DNA from: Ruminococcus sp. AM22-13
Lineage (GTDB): Bacteria > Bacillota > Clostridia > Lachnospirales > Lachnospiraceae
Assembly: GCF_003471165.1 (NCBI RefSeq)
Contig: NZ_QRIL01000002.1
Location: forward strand, 62,001 to 126,000
Length of the DNA: 64,000 nucleotides
Direction: 5' to 3'
Shown here: in pieces, positions 7,767 to 16,428 of the stretch
How the letters are laid out: the number at the start of each line of letters is the position of its first letter
Position numbering within the stretch: the first letter of the stretch is position 1
Position numbers and translations under genes: made by a program
Notes under the pieces: model-generated
Told to the model about the DNA's origin: nothing
The model's input: the letters and a program-made list of their open reading frames with translations, nothing else
Database searches by the model: none

Positions 7767-8350
7767 TTATTGAAACCGATATTTTCCTTTTCCATGTCCA
7801 GTTACCGGCACAATCACTTCACTATCAACCAACAGTTTTATTAACTTGGAAGCGCCTGATGGCTTTAATCCGGTAATATCTTCTACAATCGTTCTTCCAA
7901 AGTAATCTTCTTTTCCATGTTTTGAGAATATTTCTACTGTATGATTTATTGTTTTTTCTGAAATCGTATCTGAGAAAGAAAGTAATTTATTTCGAATGTC
8001 CACTTTTGTGTTTTCAATGTCCACTTCTTCACTCTCAATATCCACTTTTGTGTTTTCAATGTCCACTTCTTCAAACACTCCACTAATATGCATCGAACGA
8101 TTATGAAGTTCATTCTTCTCATCCAACAACAAATTTCTTAAAAACATTTCCAAATACTCAGTTGTCTCATGAACACCATTTTTTAAATCGTTATAATTAG
8201 CTCTAACAAGCGCATTCCTAAAATACCATGCGTTCTCCGCAAAAATATCATTGGTTACGTCAAATCCTAGCGTTCTAAGATACTTAATAAAAAATACTGC
8301 TGTAGTTCGTGTGTTTCCCTCATGCAATACCACATTGGGACTCACAAAGA
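7767..8350 (-). pseudogene. Fic family protein, N-terminus lost
   Basis: The frame gives VLHEGNTRTTAVFFIKYLRTLG, which is the second half of the Fic motif (HPFxxGNxR) and its following helix, then an all-alpha region. A repeated acidic linker and a winged-helix-like C-terminus (TIVEDITGLKPSGASKLIKLL) follow. Fic enzymes AMPylate proteins. Here the N-terminal half, including the inhibitory and substrate-flap regions and the motif's first residues, is missing. The upstream sequence is the 3' end of the serine recombinase in another frame, so the junction at about 8350 is probably a mobile-element end inside a fic gene. The ORF start at 8426 is an artefact of the recombinase overlap. Confidence 0.8.
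7999..8073 (-). repeat. 42-bp tandem duplication in the Fic linker
   Basis: A 33-base sequence at 7999-8031 recurs at 8041-8073 with a 42-base period. In the protein it doubles a 14-residue unit (EVDIENTKVDIESE / EVDIENTKVDIRNK). The in-frame period indicates expansion while the linker was still coding. Confidence 0.75.
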
Positions 8351-9933
8351 AATCTATAATTGATTTCCACTTTTTGAGTACGTTCTTTGCCGGTTCCCTC
8401 TGCTTGATACACATATATACTGTCAATCAGTTCAACCAGCATAGAACGGTTTAACTCTGTTACGTTTTCATACTTGCGTATGGTTTCTAAAAATTGGTTT
8501 GTATTTTTCGTCTTGTAGTCCTCGGCTTCGATTTTCTCTTTTAATGCCTTACGCCTTTCTTCAAGTTCTCTCTGCTCATTTTCATAAGTTACAGACATTT
8601 TCTCAAAACGTCCATCAGAAATCTTTCCTGCTACATTCTGCTCAAACAGCTTCATTATGATACTGTCAATTTCAGCAATACGCTTTTCTGCCAGTTCCAA
8701 TTCCTGTTTAAACTGCTTGATTTTCTTACCGCCGCCGGATTCACTCAACACCCTCATTTCTTCAATGAACTGGTCGCCTAATGTTTCCATATTCTTGATA
8801 TGCTTTTGAATGTCGTCCATGACAATCTTCACTAATGCGTCATAGGAAATTGCATGAGTTGTGCAGAGGTTGCTGTTTCTGGCATATGTCCTGCAACGAA
8901 ATCTCGGCTCTCTCCCGTTTGGATTGGAGAACGCCATATTGCGTCCACAGTCCGGGCATTTTACAAGCCCCACAAACATATTTGGTCGTCCAGTCTTATT
9001 TGGTCTTTTCTTTACACTGATGAATTTCTGTACCAGTTCAAAGGTTTCTTCATCAATGATAGCTTCATGGGTGTTTTTTACAACAATCCAATCTTCCTTA
9101 GGAACCGCTACCAGTTTTCTGTTCTTGAATGATTTTGTCTGTGTCTTGTGCGATACCATATGACCGAGATACACTTGATTTTCCAAAATCATCTTAACAT
9201 TTTTTCCAACCCAGTCGGTAGGGAATCGGAACCCTGTGCTTGTTTCCAGCGTGCCATTCTTCATTGCTCTGTAGGCTCTCGGAATCAAAATCTTTTCTTC
9301 ACACAATGTTCTTGCTATCTGATGAACACTGTTTCCCTGTTTCGACATTTCAAAAATACGCTTGACGATAGGCGCTGTTTCCGGGTCTATCAGTAGTTTA
9401 CGCTTATTGTTCGGGTCAACCCTATAACCATACGGAGCGAATGAACCGCAGAACCCGCCACTTAAAGCAGTTGTTTTCTTGACGCTTCGGATTTTCTTTG
9501 AGGTATCACGTGCATAATACTCATTCATAATAGATTTGAATGGCATCATCTCGTTATCCTCATATCTTGTGTCAACATCATCATTCAGTGCGATAAAGAG
9601 AATGTCATTGTTCGGGAAGATTTCTTCCACGTAATACATGAACATGGCATTGTTGCGACCGAACCTTGACATATCCTTTACCATGATTCCACTAGGCTGT
9701 GTATCTTCCATAGCGTCCTCAATCATGCGGTTTAAATCCGGTCTGTTGAATGTTGTGCCGGAATAGCCATCATCTACATACTCGTCAATGATTTCAAATC
9801 CTTTTTCCTTTGAATAATATCGGAGCATTTGCAACTGGTTTGTGATACTGTTGCTTTCTTTATCAGCGTCACCATCATCTTTGGATAAACGTGCATATAA
9901 TCTAACTCTTAATCTTGCTTGCTGTTTCGTCAT
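8320..9933 (-). CDS. Large serine recombinase (TndX/TnpX type)
   Basis: A 537-residue site-specific recombinase. The resolvase catalytic domain is at about 1-155, with the nucleophile Ser17 in YARLSKDD and the D-SRFGRN motif. A recombinase domain follows (GFCGSFAPYGYRV, IARTLCEE), then a zinc ribbon (CPDCGRNMAF ... CRTY) and a coiled-coil tail. Such enzymes excise and integrate Tn4451/Tn5397-class elements. The start was set at 9933 because GGAAAGGAG precedes that ATG; the longer frame begins MFVCCWKG without support. The last ten codons (FLCESQCGIA) run into fic-derived sequence, so the native C-terminus may have been altered by the insertion junction. Confidence 0.9.
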   Translation of the reverse strand: MTKQQARLRVRLYARLSKDDGDADKESNSITNQLQMLRYYSKEKGFEIIDEYVDDGYSGTTFNRPDLNRMIEDAMEDTQPSGIMVKDMSRFGRNNAMFMYYVEEIFPNNDILFIALNDDVDTRYEDNEMMPFKSIMNEYYARDTSKKIRSVKKTTALSGGFCGSFAPYGYRVDPNNKRKLLIDPETAPIVKRIFEMSKQGNSVHQIARTLCEEKILIPRAYRAMKNGTLETSTGFRFPTDWVGKNVKMILENQVYLGHMVSHKTQTKSFKNRKLVAVPKEDWIVVKNTHEAIIDEETFELVQKFISVKKRPNKTGRPNMFVGLVKCPDCGRNMAFSNPNGREPRFRCRTYARNSNLCTTHAISYDALVKIVMDDIQKHIKNMETLGDQFIEEMRVLSESGGGKKIKQFKQELELAEKRIAEIDSIIMKLFEQNVAGKISDGRFEKMSVTYENEQRELEERRKALKEKIEAEDYKTKNTNQFLETIRKYENVTELNRSMLVELIDSIYVYQAEGTGKERTQKVEINYRFLCESQCGIA

Positions 9934-10031
9934 TTTTACTCCTTTCCAACAGCAAACAAACAACTTATATCCTGTTAATATTATACCACGCTACTTAATT
10001 ATTTTCAGCCGCTTATTACACTGTTCTCAAT

Positions 10032-10181
10032 TTAATATCCATTGTTTTCCTGCTCGATTTCCTTTTGAATCAGCCTTTTAATCAAATGCTGCAAATCCAC
10101 TGTACCGGAGAACACTGACGTTACATAAAAGGTCGTATTTCCTATTTTTATTGTATTGGACTGTACTGTTTTTCCTATAAT
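10032..10181 (-). CDS. Small TnpW-like mobile-element protein (start uncertain)
   Basis: A frame of about 49 codons reads IGKTVQSNTIKIGNTTFYVTSVFSGT, then DLQHLIKRLIQKEIEQENNGY, and ends at 10032, 98 bases upstream of the recombinase start. It resembles the short TnpW-type proteins found beside large serine recombinases (a G-TT-YV-S-F core and a basic helical tail); their function is unknown. There is no ATG. The only plausible initiation is an ATT at 10179-10181 just after GAGGTGGG, so it is either a non-canonical start or a pseudogene. Confidence 0.4.
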   Translation of the reverse strand: MIGKTVQSNTIKIGNTTFYVTSVFSGTVDLQHLIKRLIQKEIEQENNGY

Positions 10182-10230
10182 CCCACCTCATTTCTTCCAA
10201 CAAAAAAACACCATTTCTGGTGTCTTTCTG

Positions 10231-10890
10231 CTAATCTACACTGATTACTTTGCGTTCATACTTCTTTTCCTGCAAATCAATCTCCGCATAAACCATGTAT
10301 TTGTCATTAAGTTCCGTCTGTCCAGTCTGAATACAGGTTGTCTGATGAATCTGGTTTATCCACTTTCCTTTCTCTGTGTCAGGACTTTCATGTATATGTC
10401 CGTGCAGAGAAAGAAGTGGCTGTTTTTCTTTCAGAAATTCGTAAATATCAACAGAGCCTATATCCAAATCTTGATAGCGCAACTGTCCTAATCTCAATCC
10501 CGCAGGCGGCATGTGCATAACGTAAACCGCTTTTTGTCTATCGTCCGGCAATGGAAGTTTCTTCAGCACATCACACATATGCGGTAATTCTGTTCTGGAA
10601 TATTCCAGCCAGTTGTAAATCCTGTCATAATCAACAGCATTAGAGATTCCGGCTACAGGACTTAACTGACGCTGCGGAATATAATGTGTTTCTGTAACAA
10701 CCCTGTCTTTACAACCGAACGGATGGTCTAAAATATAGTTCATGCCGATAAATTCATATCCATTGACAGAAAATTTCCTACCAGCTATATTGCTGACATT
10801 TTCAAATCTGTCGCAAAGATTGTCAAACATTTCATCTGCTGCCAGTAAATCATCATTTCCAAGCATGGCAAGGTATGTGATGGCGTACAA
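10231..10890 (-). pseudogene. Metallophosphoesterase lacking its N-terminal metal motif
   Basis: The frame contains LGNDD (residues 10-14, the GNH/D motif), VMHMPPAG, and LHGHIHESPD near residue 160, all metallophosphoesterase motifs. The first family motif (D-x-H at the N-terminus) is absent. Only a TTG or an internal ATG is available as start, and an in-frame stop lies about 33 bases further upstream. The missing 30-60 residues carry two metal ligands, so catalysis is unlikely. I list it as a truncated gene of the mobile element. A downstream-start isoform cannot be excluded. Confidence 0.65.
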
Positions 10891-11302
10891 TTTCCGCTGG
10901 CTCGCTGCATATCAAACGTATCTGATTGCTTTATTCAGTTGTCAAAGAACACCCGACTGTATTTGTCAGTCTGTGAAAATCCATTATCTGAAATAATAGA
11001 CTTTCATAGATTGACAAGCGGAGCATACAGGTCTTTCAATGCGGCTACCTCCCAAAGCCGCTAAACCAATATGCTGTTTTTTGATGGAAAAAGAAAAAGG
11101 CGGCTTATCAAACCGCCATTGAAGTAATGATATTTTTTGACACGCAAAAATGATACTGTTAATAACGGTTTTTTTATTTACCGCTAGGCAGTACCTTTTT
11201 TGGTTTTATACGCATAATAGGAATTCACAAACCATATTATACGTTTTTCTATACCTGTTAGAAAATCAACAGGAACAGTAAAATATAGTGAGGTGATTAC
11301 AT
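10891..11302. other. 412-bp divergent intergenic region, regulatory
   Basis: It separates the minus-strand phosphoesterase remnant from the plus-strand XRE regulator. It contains a small GGCGG-(9)-CCGCC inverted repeat at about 11098-11117 and a very A+T-rich segment (11130-11290) before the regulator's GAGGTGAT ribosome binding site. No convincing ORF is present on either strand. It probably holds the regulator's promoter, but I cannot fix the hexamers. Confidence 0.5.
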
Positions 11303-11659
11303 ATGCGTAAAAAAGAAGATAAATATGATTTTAGAGCTTTTGGTCTTGCAATCAAAGAAGCTCGTAAAAAGCAAAAATTAACTCGTGAGCAAGTGGGAGC
11401 AATGATTGAGATTGACCCACGCTATTTAACAAATATCGAAAACAAAGGGCAACACCCAAGTTTACAGGTGTTCTATGACCTTGTATCATTACTTAATGTT
11501 TCCGTTGATGAATTTTTCCTGCCTGCGTCTAATCTGGAAAAAAGCACCAGAAGACGACAGTTGGAAAAACGACTTGATAACTTGTCCGATAAGGATTTGG
11601 TTATCATGGAAAGCGTTGCTGACGGAATCATCAAATCAAAGGAAGTGGAGGACAAGTAA
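11303..11659 (+). CDS. XRE-family transcriptional regulator of the element
   Basis: A 118-residue protein with a single N-terminal Cro/C1-type helix-turn-helix (about residues 12-68: [47 protein letters not shown]) and a charged C-terminal helix. The start is well supported by GAGGTGATTACAT upstream. In Tn916-family elements an Orf9-like XRE repressor sits in this position, opposite to the other genes, and controls excision and transfer gene expression. It is one of the few plus-strand genes in the island, which matches that arrangement. Confidence 0.85.
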   Translation: MRKKEDKYDFRAFGLAIKEARKKQKLTREQVGAMIEIDPRYLTNIENKGQHPSLQVFYDLVSLLNVSVDEFFLPASNLEKSTRRRQLEKRLDNLSDKDLVIMESVADGIIKSKEVEDK

Positions 11660-11687
11660 TCCTCCACCTTGCATATTCAATAAAATA

Positions 11688-11734
11688 AGCCGATAACCCA
11701 AGAAATTCTTAACTCATTCTCGGTATTATCGGCT
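11688..11734. terminator. Convergent terminator between XRE regulator and KTR gene
   Basis: AGCCGATAA and TTATCGGCT (11688-11732) pair across a 29-base loop that itself can pair (ACC/GGT). T-rich sequence follows on the minus strand (TATTTTATT). The hairpin would end both the plus-strand regulator and the minus-strand KTR/ABC transcripts. Confidence 0.55.
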
Positions 11735-11926
11735 CTGCGTCTTTGCGTCTGGCTCTTTTACAATGGTTTCTTTTAAATTGTTTACGTTGATTAAGCTTTC
11801 TTTTTTGCATTTTGGACAGAATAGAGGAAAATTTATTAATTCCGTATCTTTTCGTACTTTCAATCTAGTTTTATTACTACAGATTGGACATAATAACCAT
11901 TCTATTTTTTCCTTTGTTTGATTCAT
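11726..11926 (-). CDS. Cysteine-rich KTR domain protein
   Basis: A protein of about 66 residues from the ATG at 11926 (an alternative ATG lies 9 bases upstream at 11935). It has two CxxC knuckles, CPICSNKTRLKVRKDTE and FCPKCKKES, and the characteristic tail DAKTQSR. This short zinc-ribbon-like protein is a recurrent companion of Tn916-family elements near the cargo and regulatory region. Its function is unknown. Neither start has a good ribosome binding site, so the N-terminus is uncertain. Confidence 0.8.
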   Translation of the reverse strand: MNQTKEKIEWLLCPICSNKTRLKVRKDTELINFPLFCPKCKKESLINVNNLKETIVKEPDAKTQSR

Positions 11927-11972
11927 AAATATCATTAACAGAGTTTGTTGTTTCCTTTCTGAAAATTCAGTT

Positions 11973-13139
11973 TTATGAAAAATGCCATGATTTCATATGT
12001 CTGTAAGTGATAAAATCAAAAATAATTTTCAAAGTAATCAAAAACAAAAAGACTACCATTAAATTCTGAATAAATGAACTCATCAAAAATGATTTTTCTG
12101 AACTTAGTAATTCCAGAGTTTTTTGAGCATTTAAATTGTTAATAGGAAAGAAATATAATAGCTTATTTAATATTCCTTTTCTGAATATCTGCAAAAGTAG
12201 TTGTGGTAGTAAAAACATACCCAATGAAACAGAAAGTGAAGTTATAGGTGATTTTGCAAAGGAAGAAATCAATAATGTAAAACTAGAAACAAATACAATT
12301 CCTATACTTTGCAAAAGCACAACAATTAAGTATGTTTGCAAATGATTCCATTCAACAGGAAACTGAAATAACCCCATTGACAAATTTGTCTGAATACTTG
12401 AATTCCACCCGCTAGTATCATACATGAGCGAAAAAATGCCTGCGTTCAGAAGATGAAATAAAATCAATGTACATAGAGGAATCACCGTTCCTACAATAAT
12501 CTTCGCAAAAATCATTTTATTTCTGCCTAATTTGGTAATCAATAAAATTTGATTCACATTCTTTGAAGTATCATTGGAAAATATTGTAGAGCAAATTAAA
12601 ATAGTCAAAACACATATGAGCAGGTTTATATTTCCAATTACTGAAAAGAAATCTGTCCACGGAACATAATTACCTATTTGTAAAGGCTTTTCAAATTCTG
12701 TGAATCCTAAATCACGAATCGAATGAACTGATACATCATCTAGCAATAGTCTTTCTCCGGATTTTACTTTTTGAATCATTTCTGTGTAAATATTTTCGCT
12801 GTCATCGTCAAAAAAATTGTCGCCCATTTGCCAGTAGAATAAATAAAAAGGTTTATCGGTAACTCCTTTCTCTTCATTTTCCTGAAACTGATTCATAGAA
12901 TCAGATAATATCATTTGTACTTTTTTGTCTGTAAAGTCCCCCGCATATTTTTGACTGATGATAGTATCTATATTTTTAGGAAATCCTTTGTTGACATTAT
13001 TTCTTTCACTCATTTTGAATTGTGAATAGTTATATCCAACAAAGAAAATACCTAGAAGAACAATAAAACTTATTACTAAACTTCCTATGACAATTTTATT
13101 TTTAAGGACTTTTTCAAATTCAAACTTTATAATTTTCAT
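11973..13139 (-). CDS. ABC-2 type transporter permease
   Basis: A 388-residue membrane protein with one N-terminal helix (about 17-38), a large presumably extracellular loop (about 42-170) and five or six C-terminal helices. This is the topology of ABC-2 permeases linked to peptide or antibiotic export and to bacteriocin resistance. Its ATG overlaps the ATPase stop by one base (TGATG), which implies translational coupling. With the ATPase, the six-helix protein and the sigma factor it forms a four-gene operon. The substrate is unknown. The region is visibly A+T-richer than the tcp genes. Confidence 0.85.
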   Translation of the reverse strand: MKIIKFEFEKVLKNKIVIGSLVISFIVLLGIFFVGYNYSQFKMSERNNVNKGFPKNIDTIISQKYAGDFTDKKVQMILSDSMNQFQENEEKGVTDKPFYLFYWQMGDNFFDDDSENIYTEMIQKVKSGERLLLDDVSVHSIRDLGFTEFEKPLQIGNYVPWTDFFSVIGNINLLICVLTILICSTIFSNDTSKNVNQILLITKLGRNKMIFAKIIVGTVIPLCTLILFHLLNAGIFSLMYDTSGWNSSIQTNLSMGLFQFPVEWNHLQTYLIVVLLQSIGIVFVSSFTLLISSFAKSPITSLSVSLGMFLLPQLLLQIFRKGILNKLLYFFPINNLNAQKTLELLSSEKSFLMSSFIQNLMVVFLFLITLKIIFDFITYRHMKSWHFS

Positions 13140-14011
13140 CAGTTTTCTCCCTCCTCACGAAAATAGTATAAATATAAATCTTCTAATGATGGCTCAACTT
13201 TTTTTGCATTTAAAGCTGGTTGGTTTGTTGAAACAATGCGGAGAACCGCTCCATTTTCCGTATATTTCCGATTACTCACAATAAATTTATCCTCAAAAAG
13301 ATTTATTTGATCCATGTTTACGAAACATTCCCACACATGATTTTGAATTTCTTTTAGGAGTATATCTGTTGTACCTTTATTCAAAATCATTCCCTTCTTC
13401 AGTACAATAATTTCATCCGCAATATATTCCACATCAGCTACAATGTGTGTAGATAATATAACGATTTTATTGTTAGCAAAAGAACTGATTAATTTTCTGA
13501 ATTTAACTCTTTCTTTTGGGTCTAGTCCAACGGTAGGCTCATCCAATATCAGAATTTGAGGATTATTGAGCATTGCTTGTGCAATTCCAAGTCTTTGTTT
13601 CATTCCTCCAGAATATTTTCTTATTTTTATGTCTTTCATTTCCTCCAAACCAACTTGCTTAAGTAATTCTAAAGAACGTTTTTTTGCCACAGTATTATTC
13701 AGACCCTTTAGAGCCGCAATGTATAACATAAATCTCATACCCGTAAAATCCGGATAATAACTAAAATCTTGAGGTAAAAATCCTAAATTTGTTCTATATG
13801 CTTCCGCTTGCTGATTTACATTTTTGCCATTGAATTTTATGCTTCCATGAGTAGGCTCCATAAGTCTGCAAATAATTCTAAATAAAGTTGTCTTTCCCGC
13901 ACCATTTGCTCCTAATAAGCCATAAATGCCCGGTTTCAATGTTAAAGAAATATCATTCAACACTAATACCCTCTCATATTTTTTTGTTATATTTTGTAAA
14001 GTAAGCTCCAT
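13139..14011 (-). CDS. ABC transporter ATP-binding protein (BcrA/NatA-like)
   Basis: About 290 residues with all nucleotide-binding motifs: Walker A GANGAGKTT near residue 38, Q-loop LPQDF, signature YSGGMKQR near residue 138, Walker B LILDEPTVGLDP, and the H-loop STH. It has a C-terminal extension of about 80 residues, as in the ABC-2 partner ATPases of lantibiotic or bacitracin exporters. The start is ATG 14011, 9 bases after GGAGG; the TTG three codons upstream abuts the ribosome binding site and is rejected. It is coupled to the downstream permease. Confidence 0.92.
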   Translation of the reverse strand: MELTLQNITKKYERVLVLNDISLTLKPGIYGLLGANGAGKTTLFRIICRLMEPTHGSIKFNGKNVNQQAEAYRTNLGFLPQDFSYYPDFTGMRFMLYIAALKGLNNTVAKKRSLELLKQVGLEEMKDIKIRKYSGGMKQRLGIAQAMLNNPQILILDEPTVGLDPKERVKFRKLISSFANNKIVILSTHIVADVEYIADEIIVLKKGMILNKGTTDILLKEIQNHVWECFVNMDQINLFEDKFIVSNRKYTENGAVLRIVSTNQPALNAKKVEPSLEDLYLYYFREEGEN

Positions 14012-14012
14012 T

Positions 14013-14750
14013 TTATGCAACCTCCAATCTAATTGTTCGTGCCTGTGAATAAATAATGTGCCCTAGAATGATAGTTGTGAGCAAATAGGTTACGGCCCAA
14101 TAAACTATTTTTTGCTCATAAACATTAAAAATATTTGTAACAAGAATAAATGCAACTCCGATTGAACCAGAAGCAAACCATAAAACATAATTGTACATTT
14201 TGTTTCGCCACATAGTAAGAATCGAAAACAAAATGATACAAATTAAGTTATAAGGAACAAGCAAGTATAATAATATGTTTAATAGCGATATAGAAAGTGT
14301 GGGTTGTACTATAATAGACATCAAAAATACAAGTATCATATCTATTAATCCCATAATCAATAACTTGACTATTGTATGTTGACGTAACTCATACTTCAAT
14401 GTTTGCTCCAATTCCCACATTCCTGTTGTAAAGCTTTTAAATAATTCATCAATAAAGAAAAGTATGGATACAATCAAAATAAACGTAAGGATTTGCATAA
14501 TTTCATTTATTGAATGAAGAGAGGAAAGGTTTGATGTAATAAAAATAGCACATATCAATATAATAAATTGTGCTATCCAGCTACGTACGGAAATAAAACG
14601 TAGCGTAGATAGAAATAAATTAAAGTATGAATGTTGCTTTATCTGATTAGTAATAATTTGTTCTTTGCCTAGAGAAATAATATGTTCACGTGTTTGTCCA
14701 TCAATATCTATAGGATAGTTTTTAATTTTTTTAATGATATCCTCATTCAT
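14013..14750 (-). CDS. Six-helix membrane protein, candidate sigma-factor partner
   Basis: A 245-residue protein with a soluble N-terminal part (about 1-55, MNEDIIKKIKNYPIDIDG) and roughly six transmembrane helices. Its ATG overlaps the sigma-factor stop by four bases (ATGA), so the two are translated together. That pairing, and the cytoplasmic N-terminus, make a membrane anti-sigma or sensor role plausible, but there is no recognisable zinc or RsgI/RseA-type anti-sigma motif. A third subunit of the ABC exporter is an equal alternative. I do not recognise a family. Confidence 0.75.
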   Translation of the reverse strand: MNEDIIKKIKNYPIDIDGQTREHIISLGKEQIITNQIKQHSYFNLFLSTLRFISVRSWIAQFIILICAIFITSNLSSLHSINEIMQILTFILIVSILFFIDELFKSFTTGMWELEQTLKYELRQHTIVKLLIMGLIDMILVFLMSIIVQPTLSISLLNILLYLLVPYNLICIILFSILTMWRNKMYNYVLWFASGSIGVAFILVTNIFNVYEQKIVYWAVTYLLTTIILGHIIYSQARTIRLEVA

Positions 14751-15328
14751 TTTAAAAACTCCTTTCTGTCCAGTAATTTACTCAATTTTTTTAATCCTTG
14801 TTGAATACGTGATTGAGCTGTAGGAACACTTACCCCCGTAGTTTTCGCAATATCTTTAACTTTAAAATCATGATAGTACTTTAAAATGATTGCTTCACGT
14901 TGCATATCTGGAAGTGTATCTAAAGCTTTCTGGATAATAATACTATTTTCATTTTCTATTATGTTATCAATCATTGACTTTTCTACATCAATAGAGAAAA
15001 CCGAATCATTCAATTCTGTTTGATTCAAAGATTTTTTGGTACAATAATTGTTACAGGTATTTACAGCTATTGTGAATAGATAGTTGTAAAACTTACCCGA
15101 ATAACGAAAGGTATTAATTGATGTAACAAGTTTTAAAAAAATATCTTGTGTCAAATCGGCTGCCACACTTCGATTACCATAGCATCTTCGAACACAATAG
15201 CAATAAATTTGATTATAATATTTATTAACCAATACTTCCCATGCATCTGTATCCCCTTTCTTTATTTTCTCTATCAGTAAATAATCATTAATTTCCTTCA
15301 CCTTCTTTATAAATAGGATATCCTTCAC
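14747..15328 (-). CDS. ECF-like sigma-70 family RNA polymerase sigma factor
   Basis: A 193-residue protein with region 2 (about 18-90: LIEKIKKGDTDAWEVLV, then DLTQDIFLKLV) and region 4 (about 130-185: LDTLPDMQREAIILKYYHDFKVKDIA, then helix-turn-helix VSVPTAQSRIQQGLKKL). The absence of regions 1 and 3 marks the ECF group. It heads the sigma-membrane protein-ABC operon and probably activates it. The frame opens with GTG at 15328, and no ATG is available in the N-terminal 20 codons, so the start is provisional. Its place on a mobile element, where tet(M) lies in Tn916, is notable. Confidence 0.85.
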   Translation of the reverse strand: MKDILFIKKVKEINDYLLIEKIKKGDTDAWEVLVNKYYNQIYCYCVRRCYGNRSVAADLTQDIFLKLVTSINTFRYSGKFYNYLFTIAVNTCNNYCTKKSLNQTELNDSVFSIDVEKSMIDNIIENENSIIIQKALDTLPDMQREAIILKYYHDFKVKDIAKTTGVSVPTAQSRIQQGLKKLSKLLDRKEFLK

Positions 15329-15477
15329 TTTAAATAAACAAGCTTCTTTGAAAAAACATTTAAATATAGCAAAAATTTTTATAATTTATATTATATAGCG
15401 TTCGCTAATTTCTTGATAATAAATCATTCCGATTTACAATTTGTTAGTTGACTATGTTTACTATAACATAATAAAGT

Positions 15478-15513
15478 AGGAAATTGCCTACATAGCCTTG
15501 CTGACAATTTCCT
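15478..15513 (-). terminator. Terminator after tcpC
   Basis: AGGAAATTG (minus strand, 15505-15513) pairs with CAATTTCCT (15478-15486) across an 18-base loop, followed by ACTTTATTAT. It ends the transfer-gene transcript and insulates the cargo operon. Confidence 0.55.
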
Positions 15514-15522
15514 ATTCAAAAT

Positions 15523-16428
15523 CTATTTTACAATCTTCCAGTTACTATCTTTTTCCAACGTCAAGTCAAACTGTGAAATCTGCGTTGCTTTCGTCCTCTG
15601 GTCGAGATATTTCACCGATATTGACGCTTTTATCTGTTCCCCATCTTGTATGAAGATGGGATTTACCAGCTCCGAGAACGCATAATCACAATTCACAGGT
15701 TTAAGAACATTCCCCGATACATAATAAGCAAGCTCCTTTTCTGTTGCGGTAGGGTAGAGCTTGAAGAATGTTTCCAAGAACTCTGTCACTTCCTCCGTCG
15801 TGGCAGCGTCCACCGTTCCATCTGATTCCTGCGCTTTTGGTTCATAGCTGGATTTTGTTGGTATGCTGCTGATGGTTGGATTCTGTATGATAACCAGATT
15901 CCCGTCACCATCTACATGAACCACCACCATATAAGCGGAAGTGTAGACGATAGAAGTTTCTCCCTCCGTTACCGTCTGATCTATCGAGTAGACAACGGTA
16001 AAGTCGGTTGTTCCAGCCTGTTTTATATCCCAAATCTTAACGTCTGTCACCGTAGAGCTTGTGGGTATATCCTGTCGTACCGTATCAACATTCAAATCCT
16101 GCAAGCTCTTTGTAAGATACTGGTTGATAGCTGTGGTTCTTTTTTCAATGGATTCCTGCGTATTACTCCAAGAATAGTAGGACTTCGCAAATGCTTTGAC
16201 GAAATTCTCTATCTTGTTGGTATCAACGATACGTTGTTCAATGACTTCTTTCTCATGTACCGTGTGCATATCAATAGCGGTGAAGTTCTTATACACCCCA
16301 AAACTGACGCTTGCAATCAGCACCAGCCATAAGGCAATCACGGTTTTCTTGTGTGTGCCGACTTTCATCACAGGCACACGTTTCTCTTTCTTCGGTTTCG
16401 GTTCTTTCTCCTTTTTCTTAAATATCAT
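15523..16428 (-). CDS. Conjugal transfer protein TcpC (Tn916 Orf13-like)
   Basis: A protein of about 301 residues from MIFKKKEKE: a basic cytoplasmic N-terminus, one transmembrane helix (about 27-47, VIALWLVLIASVSFGVY), then two extracytoplasmic NTF2-like domains as in TcpC. TcpC is a bitopic VirB8-like component of the Gram-positive conjugation channel. The ORF is open to 16494, but the extra 22 codons are the 3' part of tcpA read in another frame. The ATG at 16428 has GGAG 10 bases upstream, apparently created by the tcpA fusion. With the relaxase missing it cannot support transfer on its own. Confidence 0.85.
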   Translation of the reverse strand: MIFKKKEKEPKPKKEKRVPVMKVGTHKKTVIALWLVLIASVSFGVYKNFTAIDMHTVHEKEVIEQRIVDTNKIENFVKAFAKSYYSWSNTQESIEKRTTAINQYLTKSLQDLNVDTVRQDIPTSSTVTDVKIWDIKQAGTTDFTVVYSIDQTVTEGETSIVYTSAYMVVVHVDGDGNLVIIQNPTISSIPTKSSYEPKAQESDGTVDAATTEEVTEFLETFFKLYPTATEKELAYYVSGNVLKPVNCDYAFSELVNPIFIQDGEQIKASISVKYLDQRTKATQISQFDLTLEKDSNWKIVK

